Of a stretch of DNA of 64,000 bases, positions 49,613 through 57,642 are shown one piece after another (the stretch's first letter is position 1; every line of letters starts with the position of its first letter). The stretch comes from JAHBVH01 sp034432375 (GTDB lineage: Bacteria > Chloroflexota > Anaerolineae > Caldilineales > Caldilineaceae), in NCBI GenBank assembly GCA_034432375.1, contig DAOUCA010000181.1:1-64000 (forward strand), written 5' to 3'. The notes under the pieces are model-generated. The model saw nothing but the letters and a program-made list of their open reading frames with translations, made no database searches and was not told the origin of the DNA. The position numbers and the translations under genes were made by a program.

Positions 49613-50153
49613 CCGTTGCGAATCTAAGCAATCCTACTGACGCAAGGTTGTTGTTCTTGTATCATTAGTGATATGATCTGCAAGATACCGTTTCCTCTGC
49701 AATAAAGCTTAGGCCATCCCGCAGAAATAATTATCCACGAAGCGCACGAAGACACACCAAGAAAAGACAAAGCTTCGTGAAACTTCGTGGATAGTTTAAA
49801 TTTTGGATTGGCCTTATACCTGTCTTACTCTCATCCGCCGAATAATCTGTAAACACGCTATCCCATTGCTCTATGTGGCTTAGCTCGTTCCCTTTACAGA
49901 AAATCTCGGCAACAAGCTATGATAGTTCCCTGTAAAGAGTTGTTCGACCCAGTGTAGTGGGGCCAATTGCTCGGCTGCGGACGAGAACAACTCTACAGTT
50001 GTAGACTATCCAATCTATGAAGTTCCAAAATAATTGGGCTTATCTGATCAATGTGTGAAAACCGGTGATTTCACCGCTAGGAATTTATTAGGTTTCACAC
50101 GTTCGGCTGATGAGCAAATAATTGACTGTGAATACAACAAAGGAGAGCATTTT
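49613..50153. other. 540-bp intergenic region with repeat and leader inverted repeat
   Basis: Contains a complete CTTCGTG-type repeat (49710-49816) and, 160-220 bp before the binding-protein start, an inverted repeat AGAGTTGTTC (49936-49945) / GAACAACTCT (49985-49994), which could be an operator or leader hairpin of the importer operon. A TATGAT box lies near 49918 without a good -35. No gene. Confidence 0.5.
49710..49816. repeat. CTTCGTG-type palindromic repeat (107 bp, complete)
   Basis: Starts TTAGGCCATCCCGCAGAAATA minus one base, ends TTTTGGATTGGCCTTA; almost the same sequence as the copy at 48337, only 1.3 kb away in the same orientation. The pentapeptide-repeat gene lies between them. 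Confidence 0.85.
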
Positions 50154-51851
50154 ATGACGACCCCAAGGCGAATTCACCCAGCTGTATTGGATGCAGCCAG
50201 CGACCTGCGTAATGGCAAGATGGACCGCCGCAGCTTCTTGCGCTTTGCCACCTTGCTTGGTGCTTCGGTGCCGGTGGCGTATGCGCTGGCTGCTTGCGCC
50301 CCAGCTGCTGCCCCCGCAACCGGTGGCGAAGCGACCACCGGCGAAACCACCACCGATACGGCCACAGCGCCGGCTGCAGCCGGTGGCATTGTGCGTGGCG
50401 GCTCGCTGCGCGTCGGTATGTTGCTGCAACAGATCGACCATCCCGCTCGCATGTCCTGGGTAGAAGCGGCCAATGTTGTGCGCCAGGTTGGTGAATATCT
50501 CACTGAAACCGGCCCAGACAACATCACCCGACCCTACCTGCTTGATCGGTGGGAAGCCAATGACGATGTCACGGAATGGACCCTCTATCTGAAGCAGGGC
50601 ATCAAGTTTAACAATGGTGACGAACTGACGATGGATGATGTCATGTTTACCTTTAGCCAGTGGCTGGATGAGGATATTGGCTCTTCCATGTTCGCTCAGC
50701 TCTCTTATCTCGATGGCATGAACAGCGTGGAAAAGGTCGATGATTATACCTTAAAACTTCATCTTACCTCTGGCAACATTGGGGTGCCGGAACATCTCTT
50801 CCATTACCCTGCTGTGATCCTTCATCGAGACTTTGAGGGCGATTTTCTCCAAAAGCCGATTGGTACCGGCCCCTTTATGTTGACGGAGTATAACCAAGAT
50901 GAGCGCGCCGTCCTCACTGCCCGCACCGATTACTGGCGCAATGGCGAAGATGGAAACCCGCTGCCCTACTTAGATGAAGTTGTCTATGTCAACCTGGATA
51001 AGGATTCAACCGTTGCCGCGATGTTGGGTGGTCAGGTCGATAGTATCTATAACCCTGGTCCAAGCCAATGGCAGGCAATGACCGGTGCACCAGACTTCAC
51101 AATTATCCCTGCCAGCACGGCGCAGACCATTGTACTGCGCATGCGGGTTGATCTGGAACCGTGGGATGATAACCGCGTACGCACGGCGCTGAAAATGTGT
51201 CAGAATCGTGAAGAAATTCTGCGTCTTTCGTACTTTGGTGAAGGTGATTTGGCCATCGATGCCCACGTGGCCCCGATCCATCCCGCCTATGCCGAAAAAC
51301 CGATCCCGCCCTATGATCCCGATGGCGCGCTGGCGTTGATGAAAGAATACGCCGCGGAGAAAGGGATTGAGTTACCCTTGAAGGTGACTTTGGCAACCAA
51401 AAATGATCAGGCCGAACCCGAGATTGCCCAAGCCCTCAAGGAAGAGGCGCTCGCCGGCGGCTTTGATATCGCCCTCGACATCACCGAGCCGGGCGGCTAC
51501 TGGGATCGCTGGACGGAAGTGGACCTGGGGTTGACCTCCTGGACACACCGCCCGCTTGATACGATGGTGCTGCCGTTGGCATATACGGCAGAGGCGATTG
51601 GCAACTGGAATGAGACGCGCTGGACCGATGAGGAATTTGAAACGTTGTTGCGTGAGGCCGAAAAAACATTAGATGTCGAGGCTCGTCGCGCGATTATGTC
51701 GAAAATTGAAGATATTATGCAAGAACGCGGCCCGATTGGGATCGCCAACTGGCGCAATGTCTGGAGTATTACGCGTTCCAACTTCCAAAATGTCAAAGCG
51801 CACCCCACCAGCTATGATCTGTTTTATGATGTCTGGAAACAAGATGCATAG
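50154..51851 (+). CDS. ABC transporter substrate-binding protein, family 5, Tat lipoprotein
   Basis: A 565-residue family-5 solute-binding protein. The N-terminus has a twin-arginine signal DRRSFLRFATLLGAS and a lipobox LAAC, so it is exported folded by Tat and lipid-anchored. The mature protein starts with an Ala/Thr/Pro tether. The binding domain includes the family element IKFNNGDELTMDDVMFTFSQ and LPYLDEVVY. The ATG at 50154 follows AAAGGAGAG; the frame continues upstream to 50034 without support. First gene of a five-protein importer plus enzyme operon. Tat export hints at a cofactor-bearing or fast-folding protein. The substrate is unknown. Confidence 0.88.
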   Translation: MTTPRRIHPAVLDAASDLRNGKMDRRSFLRFATLLGASVPVAYALAACAPAAAPATGGEATTGETTTDTATAPAAAGGIVRGGSLRVGMLLQQIDHPARMSWVEAANVVRQVGEYLTETGPDNITRPYLLDRWEANDDVTEWTLYLKQGIKFNNGDELTMDDVMFTFSQWLDEDIGSSMFAQLSYLDGMNSVEKVDDYTLKLHLTSGNIGVPEHLFHYPAVILHRDFEGDFLQKPIGTGPFMLTEYNQDERAVLTARTDYWRNGEDGNPLPYLDEVVYVNLDKDSTVAAMLGGQVDSIYNPGPSQWQAMTGAPDFTIIPASTAQTIVLRMRVDLEPWDDNRVRTALKMCQNREEILRLSYFGEGDLAIDAHVAPIHPAYAEKPIPPYDPDGALALMKEYAAEKGIELPLKVTLATKNDQAEPEIAQALKEEALAGGFDIALDITEPGGYWDRWTEVDLGLTSWTHRPLDTMVLPLAYTAEAIGNWNETRWTDEEFETLLREAEKTLDVEARRAIMSKIEDIMQERGPIGIANWRNVWSITRSNFQNVKAHPTSYDLFYDVWKQDA

Positions 51852-52216
51852 GTGATCTCGCAGCCTGACGCCTGTGATAGGTAAAGGCTGCTTGCTCCAT
51901 CGGAAATGTACGCGGCGGTGATCCTGATCCGGGCACCCGCCCTAAAAGCGTTCATCTATATTGAGCACTGCCATAGATGAGAAAATTTGAGCCTAATTTA
52001 CTCGGGTAACGTATTCTCATCTATGAGCGAGTGTGGTATATATAGCCGTCGTCGATCACTCACTTTCTATAGATATTCAGATAATCTTTCGTAGGCGCAC
52101 GGCCTGCCGTGCCCTACGAAAGCGATCTCATCACGGATCTTTTCTGAGAATCTATAGTTGTCCATCGGCGATCTCTCCGAGCGTTCTCTCCCCATTGCAA
52201 ACCCTAGGCACGATTT
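51852..52216. other. 365-bp intergenic region with two inverted repeats
   Basis: A perfect 12-bp inverted repeat, CATAGATGAGAA (51972-51983) and TTCTCATCTATG (52014-52025), and a palindrome TTTCGTAGGCGCACGGC (52087-52103) / GCCGTGCCCTACGAAA (52106-52121) lie between the binding-protein and permease genes. The latter GTAGGGCACGGC type recurs in related genomes. They may separate expression of the binding protein from the rest, or be processing sites. No gene. Confidence 0.5.
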
Positions 52217-53536
52217 ATGATCCGATTTATCCTACGTAGTATTTTTTCGGCAATGATCACGATGTTGGTCGTTTCCCTCATCCTCTTTCTGATGGTTGAG
52301 TATGGGCGAGGCGATGTAACCATTAAAATATTAGGCATCGAGTCCACCCAAGCGCAACGTGACTCCTACCGAAATCAATTGGGGCTCAATCAACCACCAC
52401 TGCAACGGTATGCAACATGGTTGCTGGGCAACGATTGGTGGCTCGAGCGCCGATTGGACTTTCCCATCACAACTGTCGACAACGAGCAGACGGGGGAACC
52501 GGAGTGGTGGGCACAACAAGAGGGTGAATTGCTGCGCTGGCAGATGGATGAGGGCGAGCTTTACGCATTGGTGCGCCAACCCGGTGGCGGTACTGCGCGC
52601 CAACCGACCGACGATGCGCTTTGGTTTACCGCCGCTGATGGCACACAGCAGTTCTGGGGATTGAATACTAACAACGCCGTGGTGCGTTGGATTCGTGGCG
52701 AAGGCGGTAAGGTGGAGGTGCGCACCAGTGCCGGTTTCCGTAGCGAGGGCGATAGCCCGGTGGAGTTTATCCCGCTTTCCAAGGGGTTGCTGCGTGGTGA
52801 CCCTGGCGAGTCCTTGCGCACTGGCCGTCCGGTCATTGCGTCTCTGCCGGGCCGTGTGCAAAAGACCGCTGTATTGGCGCTGTTGGCTTTTATTGTTGTC
52901 ATGCCGCTGGCACTGCTTTTCGGTATTATTGCTGGTGTCAATGAAGGGCGTTTTCTCGATCGCTTTATCTCCATCACGGGGCTCGGTCTGACGTCGACCC
53001 CGGAATTTGTGACGGGCATGGTCTTGATTCTGGTCTTTGGGATCTGGCTCAAGTGGTTGCCGGCGGTCTCTGTCTTCTTTAGCGATCAATCGATCTTTGA
53101 ATTACTCACTTCCTGGGACAGCGCCAAAATTTTGGTCTTGCCCGTCTTGACCCTCACCGCAATTGAATTGGGCTATGTTGCCCGCATGACGCGCGCCAGC
53201 ATGGTCGAGGTAATGAACTCCTCGTATATCCGCACCGCGATTATTAAGGGGCTGCCCTACCACAGCGTAGTCTTGCGTCATGCCGTGCGCAACGCGCTGA
53301 TCGCGCCGATTACCGTCATTATGTTACATGTGAATTGGCTTGTTGGCGGCATTGTGATTGTCGAGGTGGTCTTTGGGTATCCAGGATTAGGTACCTATAT
53401 CTACGATTCGGCGATCTTTGGCGATTTTAATGCCGTCGAAGCCGCGGCCATGGTCACTGTTGCCATCGCGGTTGTTACCCGCATTATCGGCGACGTGGCC
53501 TACGTTCTGCTCAATCCACGCATTCGCTATTCATAG
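52217..53536 (+). CDS. ABC transporter permease, DppB type, with enlarged extracytoplasmic loop
   Basis: A 439-residue permease, about 110 residues longer than typical DppB. The first helix (about 12-32) is followed by a periplasmic loop that is normally about 65 residues but here spans about 190. It holds a Trp-rich insertion (EWWAQQEGELLRW, LVRQPGG, ALWFTAADG, QFWGLNTNNA) before the usual GESLRTGRPV segment (about 197-207). Five more helices follow, with the coupling loop IIKGLPYHSVVLRHAVRNAL. The periplasmic insertion could help in docking or substrate gating. An ATG start is used; no clear ribosome-binding site is seen. Confidence 0.87.
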   Translation: MIRFILRSIFSAMITMLVVSLILFLMVEYGRGDVTIKILGIESTQAQRDSYRNQLGLNQPPLQRYATWLLGNDWWLERRLDFPITTVDNEQTGEPEWWAQQEGELLRWQMDEGELYALVRQPGGGTARQPTDDALWFTAADGTQQFWGLNTNNAVVRWIRGEGGKVEVRTSAGFRSEGDSPVEFIPLSKGLLRGDPGESLRTGRPVIASLPGRVQKTAVLALLAFIVVMPLALLFGIIAGVNEGRFLDRFISITGLGLTSTPEFVTGMVLILVFGIWLKWLPAVSVFFSDQSIFELLTSWDSAKILVLPVLTLTAIELGYVARMTRASMVEVMNSSYIRTAIIKGLPYHSVVLRHAVRNALIAPITVIMLHVNWLVGGIVIVEVVFGYPGLGTYIYDSAIFGDFNAVEAAAMVTVAIAVVTRIIGDVAYVLLNPRIRYS

Positions 53537-53567
53537 TACAAGTTACAAACGAAAGGAAAAGTTCTTC

Positions 53568-54881
53568 ATGTCGAAGCACGCAGCCGCGACCGTTAGTGAG
53601 GCTGACGAAACGCTCACGACCTATGCCGATGCCGTCAAACGTGGTGATTATGATACTCACGTCGGCAATTTAACCGGAAAACATGACAATGTTCGTTCTT
53701 ATTGGGAAGATCAGTTGACGCGGCTGACGTTGCGCCCATTTGTAAAGCAGCTAGTTGAGCGGACGGGCGAGGAAGCGCGCAAAGTCCGCATTGTCGATTT
53801 GGGCTGTGGTGCCGGCCAAGGGTATGAATTACTGACAAAAATCGACCAACGCGATCTGGATCTGGGACTTACGAACCAACGTGTAATGACAGTTGACGAG
53901 ATCGACTGTTACTTGGGCGTCGATTTGAGCGAGTCGATGGTGACACATGGCAACGAGCTCTATGGCTCAAACCCCGTGATGCACTTTGTGCAAGGCGACC
54001 TCAACGAAGGGTTAGCTGCCGTTGCCGAAGAAAAGCCGTTTGATCTCTATTTTTGTGCCTATGGCTCCATGTCGCACTTGGAGACCGCCGCTTTACAGAA
54101 TTTGCTGACAGAGACGCTCGACCATGCCGCCAATGGTAGCGTGATTGTCATGGATTTGCTTGGCCGTAATTCCTTGGAATGGCCCGCCTATTGGTCAGCA
54201 AGCAGCGACGCCGAAAAGTACCGCACCTATTCGATGAGCTATCTTCACCGCAATCACCGCAACGAACTCACTCCCGGTGTTGATATTGAAGAGTTTCCCA
54301 TGCGCTACTGGACGGGCGATGAAGTCGATGGGTTGATCGATTCAATCAATGCGGCGTCACCGCAGCGGGCACGTGGCAATCGCTTGCAGATCGCGAAAAA
54401 ATTTGATCGCTCGATTTTTGTAGGTAGACATATTGATACGGGCGAATACAATGAACGACTGCAGCCAATGCGCCGAGCGGTCAACCGCTTACATGAAGAT
54501 TATATGCGCACCGATCTCGATGAACTCTTTTGGCAGCCAACCGATCTCGCCAACCACCCCGATGTACGCGTCAACGAATTTTTTGAGGAACTGATCTTTT
54601 GTTGGAATACGTTGGTCGACTTTGCGGCACGTCGGCTGCAAAATAGAGTCTCCTTGGCGGCACTCAGCGACTGGGAGCGCTACCCGGCACCGCTGCAATT
54701 TGCTCTGATGACGATTGACCGGGTCATCAACAGCACGGAATGGATCTGGGATGGCGATCCCCGTGCCAATATGATTGAGCCGCAACTTGGCTATGCCCTC
54801 CGTAGTCTGGAATATAAGTTGCAACAGGGCCTCGGTTGCGGTCATGGCTTGCTTGTTGTGCTTGAGGTACAAAAATCCTAA
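53568..54881 (+). CDS. Class I SAM-dependent methyltransferase, uncharacterised
   Basis: A 437-residue protein. Residues about 60-260 form a Rossmann-like methyltransferase domain with motif I VRIVDLGCGAGQGYELL, a second acidic motif CYLGVDLSESMV, and FDLYFCAYGSMSHLE in motif IV position. The C-terminal 170 residues are mostly helical and not recognised; they contain VNEFFEELIFCWNTLVDFAA. The acceptor is unknown: small molecules or peptides are likely for this group. The ATG at 53568 follows AAAGGAAAAG, 31 bases after the permease stop. Its stop (TAA) overlaps the AsnB start by one base (TAATG), a sign of tight translational coupling. Confidence 0.82.
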   Translation: MSKHAAATVSEADETLTTYADAVKRGDYDTHVGNLTGKHDNVRSYWEDQLTRLTLRPFVKQLVERTGEEARKVRIVDLGCGAGQGYELLTKIDQRDLDLGLTNQRVMTVDEIDCYLGVDLSESMVTHGNELYGSNPVMHFVQGDLNEGLAAVAEEKPFDLYFCAYGSMSHLETAALQNLLTETLDHAANGSVIVMDLLGRNSLEWPAYWSASSDAEKYRTYSMSYLHRNHRNELTPGVDIEEFPMRYWTGDEVDGLIDSINAASPQRARGNRLQIAKKFDRSIFVGRHIDTGEYNERLQPMRRAVNRLHEDYMRTDLDELFWQPTDLANHPDVRVNEFFEELIFCWNTLVDFAARRLQNRVSLAALSDWERYPAPLQFALMTIDRVINSTEWIWDGDPRANMIEPQLGYALRSLEYKLQQGLGCGHGLLVVLEVQKS

Positions 54882-56416
54882 TGTGTGGCATTATAGGCGT
54901 CTTTGGTGACGAAGAAACAAGCACAATAGGGCCGCTGATCGACCAGATGATTGACAAAATTCATCATCGCGGCCCGGATGGGCGGGGCATCTTTCGTGAT
55001 GTGGCAGGGCGTGCAACGTTGGCCCACTGCCGTTTAGCCATCATGGATCCCGTTGGTGGGGCCCAGCCGTTATACAACGAAGATGAAGATACGGTTTTGG
55101 TCGGCAATGGGGAGATCTATAATTTCCCTCAACTGCGCCAAACGCTGGCCGAACGGCATCAATTTCGTACGAGTACCGACAACGAAGCGATCATCCACCT
55201 GGTGGAAGAGCAAGGGGTGGCGGCAATCAAGCGGCTGGATGGCATGTTCGCCTTTGCCTTATATCGCAAAGATGGCTTTCTGCTGGCACGCGATCCGATT
55301 GGGATTAAGCCGCTCTACTATGGCACTGGTCAGCCTGGTGAGAACACGCAATCCGTCTACTTTGCTTCAGAGTTAAAAGCCTTTGCGAATACAGGGCTGA
55401 CCGTGCATGAATTCCCGCCCGGCACATACTATGATTCCCGCCAAGGCTTTGTCAAATATTACACGGTTCCTGATACGCAGCCGGTTGACCGTCCCGTCAC
55501 ACAGATCGCGACTGCAGTGCGTCAACGGCTTGAGCAGGCTGTCGTCAAGCGGCTGATGAGCGATGTGCCGGTGGGGGCCTTTCTGTCTGGTGGGTTGGAT
55601 AGCAGCTTGATTGCCGCGATCATGCGCCAACATGTGGCGGAACTGCATACCTTTTCGGTTGGCATTGAGGGATCGAATGACATTGTGGCGGCCCGTGTCG
55701 TGGCCCAGCACATTGGCTCGATCCACCATGAATATCTCTACAGCGCCGCCGAGGTAATGGACCATCTGCCCAAGATTATCTACGCGTTGGAATCCTTTGA
55801 TCAGGATCTGGTGCGCAGCGCCATTCCGTGCTACTTCTGCTCGCGGTTGGCTGCGGACTACGTCAAGGTGATTTTAACGGGTGAAGGGGCCGATGAACTC
55901 TTTGCCGGCTATGGCTATTACAAGCGCTATACAGATATGGCACAGTTGCACCGTGAGCTGCGTCGTTCGGTGACCGCCTTGCACAATATCAATTTGCAAC
56001 GGGTGGACCGCTTGACCATGGCGCACAGCATCGAAGGCCGTGTCCCTTTTCTCGATACCGATCTCATCGCGTTTGCCCAGACCATTGCGCCGGAACTCAA
56101 ACTCAAGGTGGATGATACGGGGCGGCGCATTGAAAAGTGGATTCTGCGCAAAGCCTGTGAAGATCTGCTGCCACCCGCTATTGTCTGGCGCAACAAAGAG
56201 CAATTCGACGAAGGGAGTGGTACGGTTGATCTGTTGGGGCCATTGATCGAGGCGGCAACGGCGTCAATGGATGTTGAACGCTATACCGCTGACCATCAGC
56301 AGGATCAGTTGCGCTCTGCCGAAGAATGTTATTATCATCAGTTGCTTTCCAATGTCTTTACCGAGCCACGTCTGATTTTGGACAATGTGGGGCGTTGGTC
56401 AATGAAACAATCCTAG
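54881..56416 (+). CDS. Asparagine synthetase-type amidotransferase (AsnB family)
   Basis: A 511-residue glutamine-hydrolysing amidotransferase. The class II glutaminase domain has the N-terminal Cys2 (MCGIIGVFGD), HHRGPDGR, CRLAIMDP, and NGEIYNF, all intact. The synthetase domain (about 205-500) has the PP-loop FLSGGLDSS that binds ATP. An aspartate or another carboxylate is activated to the adenylate, then amidated. The length and motifs are those of a normal AsnB, so housekeeping asparagine synthesis is possible, but its place between permease genes and its one-base overlap with a methyltransferase favour a specialised amidation of the imported compound or its product; that is inference. 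Confidence 0.87.
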   Translation: MCGIIGVFGDEETSTIGPLIDQMIDKIHHRGPDGRGIFRDVAGRATLAHCRLAIMDPVGGAQPLYNEDEDTVLVGNGEIYNFPQLRQTLAERHQFRTSTDNEAIIHLVEEQGVAAIKRLDGMFAFALYRKDGFLLARDPIGIKPLYYGTGQPGENTQSVYFASELKAFANTGLTVHEFPPGTYYDSRQGFVKYYTVPDTQPVDRPVTQIATAVRQRLEQAVVKRLMSDVPVGAFLSGGLDSSLIAAIMRQHVAELHTFSVGIEGSNDIVAARVVAQHIGSIHHEYLYSAAEVMDHLPKIIYALESFDQDLVRSAIPCYFCSRLAADYVKVILTGEGADELFAGYGYYKRYTDMAQLHRELRRSVTALHNINLQRVDRLTMAHSIEGRVPFLDTDLIAFAQTIAPELKLKVDDTGRRIEKWILRKACEDLLPPAIVWRNKEQFDEGSGTVDLLGPLIEAATASMDVERYTADHQQDQLRSAEECYYHQLLSNVFTEPRLILDNVGRWSMKQS

Positions 56417-56504
56417 TTCAGGATGGCCTGAATGGACCAATACTGAGCTTGACGATTCTTCGGAGCAAATACCGCTAAGTAAAGTACAGAAAGTCTTTAG
56501 AAAA

Positions 56505-56561
56505 CGGAGGCTGAGCTTGTCGAAGCCGGGGCCGCTTTGGCTTCGACAAGCTCAGCCTCCG
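56505..56561. repeat. 23-bp perfect inverted repeat, CGGAGGCTGAGCTTG type
   Basis: CGGAGGCTGAGCTTGTCGAA (56505-, 23 bases in all) and its exact complement ending 56561, with an 11-base loop. Same family as 11800-11882. Between the AsnB and DppC-type genes; transcribed with the operon unless it terminates it. The rest of the 227-bp gap is unremarkable. Confidence 0.75.
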
Positions 56562-56643
56562 CTACCGAGAACTTATTTCAAAAAACTTTTGGGAAATGAC
56601 TTAAATTAAAATGTATTTATATCTAAAACAACGAGGAGGGTGA

Positions 56644-57564
56644 ATGGCCGTAGCTGAACAGACAATGCCGCACCTTGTATCGCCGGCACGGTGGCGACGA
56701 TGGTGGCGCAATCTTTCTATCATTTTTGACTCGCGGGTGGGCACGATTGGGCTGGCGATTGTGCTCTTCTGGTTTGCGGTCGCCATCGTTTCACTCTTTT
56801 GGACCCCCTATCCGCCCAATGCACCAGAATTCTTGCAGAATCAACCACCGACGACCGAGCACCTGCTGGGAACCGATCATCTTGGCCGCGATCTGCTTTC
56901 GCGACTTATGACTGGCACGCAGGTAATTCTGGTCAAGACACGCCTGCCCAGTGGCATTGCTATGCCGGGCGGCGTGGCTGTCTGGGGGGTTATTGGATCG
57001 CTGGTGGCTGGTGTTATCTTAGGCCTATTGAGCGGCTATTATGGTGGTTGGACGGATCAAGTGATTATGCAATTGCTCGATGCGCTGATCGCCTTTCCGC
57101 GTATTATCCTCTATCTGGTGGTGATCGCATCGCTTGGCCAAGGAGACCTCATTGTTATCCTTGCCATTACAGTGACTGGCGCACCCGGTGTCGCGCGGCT
57201 GGCGCGCAGTCTGGCGCTCGACATCAAGACGCGCGAATATGTTTTGGCAGCACAGACGCGCGGCGAGAGCGGCATGTTTATCATGTTCCGCGAGATCTTG
57301 CCCAATGCGCGCGGACCGCTGCTGGTTGATGCCATGTTGCGGGTGGGCTATGCGATCTTCGCCATCGCTACTCTTGGCTTTCTGGGCATTGGTCTACCAC
57401 CGCCGGATCCGGATTGGGGCAACATGGTCAATGAGGCTCGCAGTTATATCTTCGGTAATCCGTTGGCGGTGCTTTGGCCATCGCTGGCAATCTCGACACT
57501 TGTTATTGGCTTAAATCTCTTTGCCGATGGGCTCAACGAGGAGACAAGTCGTTATCAAAAGTAG
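56644..57564 (+). CDS. ABC transporter permease, DppC type
   Basis: A 306-residue permease. The first helix lies at about 38-60, followed by GTDHLGRDLLSRLMTGTQVI, the family hallmark, then five helices and the coupling loop RGESGMFIMFREILPNARG. Between the first conserved block and the next helix a short extra segment (KTRLPSGIAMPGG) is present compared with most DppC. It starts with an ATG after GAGGAGG. Together with the enlarged DppB-type protein at 52217 it forms the channel. Confidence 0.88.
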   Translation: MAVAEQTMPHLVSPARWRRWWRNLSIIFDSRVGTIGLAIVLFWFAVAIVSLFWTPYPPNAPEFLQNQPPTTEHLLGTDHLGRDLLSRLMTGTQVILVKTRLPSGIAMPGGVAVWGVIGSLVAGVILGLLSGYYGGWTDQVIMQLLDALIAFPRIILYLVVIASLGQGDLIVILAITVTGAPGVARLARSLALDIKTREYVLAAQTRGESGMFIMFREILPNARGPLLVDAMLRVGYAIFAIATLGFLGIGLPPPDPDWGNMVNEARSYIFGNPLAVLWPSLAISTLVIGLNLFADGLNEETSRYQK

Positions 57565-57642
57565 CTCCAATGTGCGCCATACCCTTCGACACGCTCAGGG
57601 GGCGGCGCACATTGTCTTGATAAGAAAATCATAGGAGACTCT

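Noticed and set aside
54881..56416. Lasso-peptide cyclase assignment for the AsnB-like protein
   Set aside because: No precursor peptide or B-protein/transglutaminase-like protease is nearby, and the glutaminase Cys2 domain is intact, as in ordinary AsnB.
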